The translations under genes were made by a program, and so were the position numbers. The notes beneath the pieces are model-generated. The model saw nothing but the letters and a program-made list of their open reading frames with translations, made no database searches and was not told the origin of the DNA. Below, piece after piece: positions 62,470-64,000 of a stretch of DNA of 64,000 bases. Within the stretch, counting starts at the first letter, position 1; each line of letters begins with the position of its first letter. Location: contig JAJFFT010000004.1 of the NCBI GenBank assembly GCA_021776525.1, positions 718,499 through 782,498 on the forward strand, in the 5' to 3' direction. The stretch comes from Robiginitomaculum sp. (GTDB lineage Bacteria > Pseudomonadota > Alphaproteobacteria > Caulobacterales > Maricaulaceae).

Positions 62470-63765
62470 ATGCACGATACAAGCCTGTCTTCATCACTGA
62501 CTCTACCGTGTGGGGCAGTGTTGAAGAACCGCCTTTGCAAAGCGGCCATGACCGAAGGTCTGGCCGATGCGCAAAACTGTGCCACCAGTGGGCATGAGCG
62601 ATTGTACCGGCGTTGGGGCGCGGGCGGCATTGGTATGATGCTGACCGGCAATGTGCAGATTGACCGACGTTATCTGGAACGCCCTGGCAATGTGGTTATT
62701 GAAGGCCCGCAAAGCGATGCGCAATTGTCCGCCTTGTCGCGTTGGTCGGCGGCTGCCAAGGAAGACGGTTCGGCCATCTGGATGCAGATCAGCCACGCCG
62801 GGCGCCAAACCATGAAATATGTGGCCAGCGAACCGGTTGGCCCCTCGGCGGTGCCGGTGAAATTGCCGGGCGGCATGTTTGGTGCGCCCCGCGCCCTGAC
62901 TGCCGACGAGATTGACGACATTATTACGCGTTTTGCGCATACGGCACAGATTGCCAAAGAGACTGGCTTTGACGGTGTTCAGGTCCACGCGGCCCATGGG
63001 TATCTGTTGTCAGAGTTTCTCAATCCACTGACCAACAGGCGCACCGACGACTGGGGCGGTTCTTTGGAAAACCGGGCGCGTTTGCTGCGGGCGGTGATTG
63101 CCGCTGTACGCAAAGTCGTGGGCGCAGATTTTCCCATTAGTGTGAAGTTGAACTCATCGGATTTTCAAAAAGGCGGCTTTGATTTTGCCGACAGCCAGAC
63201 CGTGGCTGGATGGTTGCGCGAAGATGGTGTCGATCTTCTGGAGATTTCCGGTGGCAATTACGAACAACCGGTGATGATGGGAGCCGAAGGGCTGGAGCCT
63301 GTTTTCGAGGATGGAAAAACAGAAAGCACCAAAGCCCGCGAAGCCTATTTTCTGGATTATGCCCGCCAAATGCAGGCCGCCGACACACCGCCATTGATGG
63401 TCACTGGCGGGTTTCGTACGGTTGATGCCATGCAAGGTGCAATCACCGATGATGGTGTTGATGTGATCGGGTTGGGGCGACCATTATGTGTGGATACCGA
63501 TGCCCCGCAAAAACTGCTGAGCGGTGAGGACCAGCATTTGACCAGCTGGGAAAATATCTTGCGCATCGGCCCGGGCTGGCTTGGGCCGCACAGTTCAAAT
63601 GACAGCATACGGATGATGAATGGCTGGGGCGTTCAGGCATGGTTCTGTTTGCAACTCTTGCGCATGGGGGCGGGCAAGGCGCCCAATCCGCGACTGGGCG
63701 TGTTCCGCTCGTTTTTGAAATACCAGTCCGGCGAAAAGAAAAAAGCCAAGACAATGAAGGCTTAG
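62470..63765 (+). CDS. NADH:flavin oxidoreductase, Old Yellow Enzyme family
   Basis: 431 residues. FMN-binding TIM barrel with LKNRLCKAAMTEGLAD at the N-terminus, MQISHAGRQT (substrate-site His), VQVHAAHGYLLSEFLNPLTNRRTDDWGGSLENRARLL as the catalytic loop, and VTGGFRT and IGLGRPL for phosphate binding. The last 60 residues (NDSIRMMNGWGVQAWFCLQLL) form an extra helix seen in the longer OYE-like proteins. It reduces activated alkenes or related substrates with NAD(P)H; the in vivo substrate is unknown. It starts 2 bases after the hydratase gene, so a joint catabolic role is possible. Confidence 0.9.
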   Translation: MHDTSLSSSLTLPCGAVLKNRLCKAAMTEGLADAQNCATSGHERLYRRWGAGGIGMMLTGNVQIDRRYLERPGNVVIEGPQSDAQLSALSRWSAAAKEDGSAIWMQISHAGRQTMKYVASEPVGPSAVPVKLPGGMFGAPRALTADEIDDIITRFAHTAQIAKETGFDGVQVHAAHGYLLSEFLNPLTNRRTDDWGGSLENRARLLRAVIAAVRKVVGADFPISVKLNSSDFQKGGFDFADSQTVAGWLREDGVDLLEISGGNYEQPVMMGAEGLEPVFEDGKTESTKAREAYFLDYARQMQAADTPPLMVTGGFRTVDAMQGAITDDGVDVIGLGRPLCVDTDAPQKLLSGEDQHLTSWENILRIGPGWLGPHSSNDSIRMMNGWGVQAWFCLQLLRMGAGKAPNPRLGVFRSFLKYQSGEKKKAKTMKA

Positions 63766-63802
63766 AATAAAGCCATCCACCCTATCCTGGGAGAGAATGA
63801 TA

Positions 63803-64000
63803 ATGCGTATTGTTGCGCTTGCGATTGCGATCTTCGCCATGGCCCATCTGGCCGCTGCTGCACCGGATGCACCGCCTGATTATCAGGCGATGATTGCCGA
63901 TCTGGCGCACAAGCCGGGCCTGATTACGCTTTATCAGGACGAGGCGGCGGGCAAGGCTTATTTCTCTTTTCCCAAATCGGCCAACGATGACGGTGTCCTT
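63803..64000 (+). CDS. zinc-dependent metalloprotease (DUF5117 type), 5' end only
   Basis: 66 codons are visible. A Sec signal (1-19, LAAAA) is followed by a segment with PGLITLYQDEAAGKAYFSFP, the N-terminal DUF5117/5118-like region of large zinc metalloproteases (from memory, the block 'G(L/F)xxLYxDEkxGKxxxxxP'). The catalytic HExxH would lie beyond base 64000. GGGAGAG precedes the ATG. Confidence 0.65.
   Translation, partial: MRIVALAIAIFAMAHLAAAAPDAPPDYQAMIADLAHKPGLITLYQDEAAGKAYFSFPKSANDDGVL

Noticed and set aside
1-64000. tRNA or rRNA genes, insertion sequences, prophage or integrase attachment sites
   Set aside because: I looked for GGTTCRA-type T-loops with paired acceptor stems, transposase-like products and terminal repeats and found none that I could support.

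Overview
This window looks like a chromosomal segment of an alphaproteobacterium, probably a marine aerobe near the Maricaulales/Hyphomonadales. The placement is an inference. It rests on the fused N-acetylglutamate kinase/synthase next to a deacetylase and argC, the many exported metallopeptidases (M2, M20, M28, DUF885, DUF5117-like), quinone-linked sulfite oxidation genes, moderately high GC and dense ATGA-coupled operons. I see no rRNA, tRNA, CRISPR array, transposase or phage gene.

Layout. 1-8.8 kb: an ACE-like lipoprotein peptidase (partial), gltX, an arsR-acr3-arsC operon with a visible operator, a membrane hybrid histidine kinase, an M20 peptidase, and a MerR/TipAS regulator with a 19-bp-spacer promoter. 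8.9-14.0 kb: an arginine operon (argE-like deacetylase, fused NAG kinase-synthase, argC) followed by a sodium:solute symporter. 14.0-24.7 kb: one nine-gene branched-chain amino acid operon (ilvD-ilvC-ilvB-ilvM-leuA-ilvE-leuC-leuD-leuB) preceded by a Leu/Val/Ile-rich leader peptide and an attenuator terminator.

24.9-30.0 kb: five tightly coupled genes for exported or membrane proteins, mostly without recognisable families. The 767-residue member has a hydrophobic pre-toxin-like segment and, in its C-terminal half, spaced motifs resembling the class II nucleotidyl cyclase toxins (anthrax EF, Bordetella CyaA, ExoY). This is the best candidate for an undescribed system, but the match was made by eye from remembered family motifs. 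30.2-37.4 kb: a sulfatase with a lipoprotein formylglycine-generating enzyme, then on the minus strand a DUF885 peptidase with an SLC13 transporter, and a glycerate kinase.

37.7-49.0 kb: a probable sulfur module: DsrE2-like protein, TusA, a FadL-type outer-membrane channel, two tandem SLC13-type permeases, a double Usp protein, and SoeABC sulfite dehydrogenase. 49.4-52.9 kb: porin, small PstS-like periplasmic protein and chemoreceptor. A 408-bp gap follows that carries an unusual AGGG array with a period of about 11/22 bp. 53.3-64.0 kb: an FG-GAP/ASPIC membrane protein with two small membrane proteins, a cytoplasmic PAS-GAF hybrid kinase, two divergent M28 peptidases, an enoyl-CoA hydratase, an OYE-type flavin oxidoreductase, and the start of a zinc metalloprotease.
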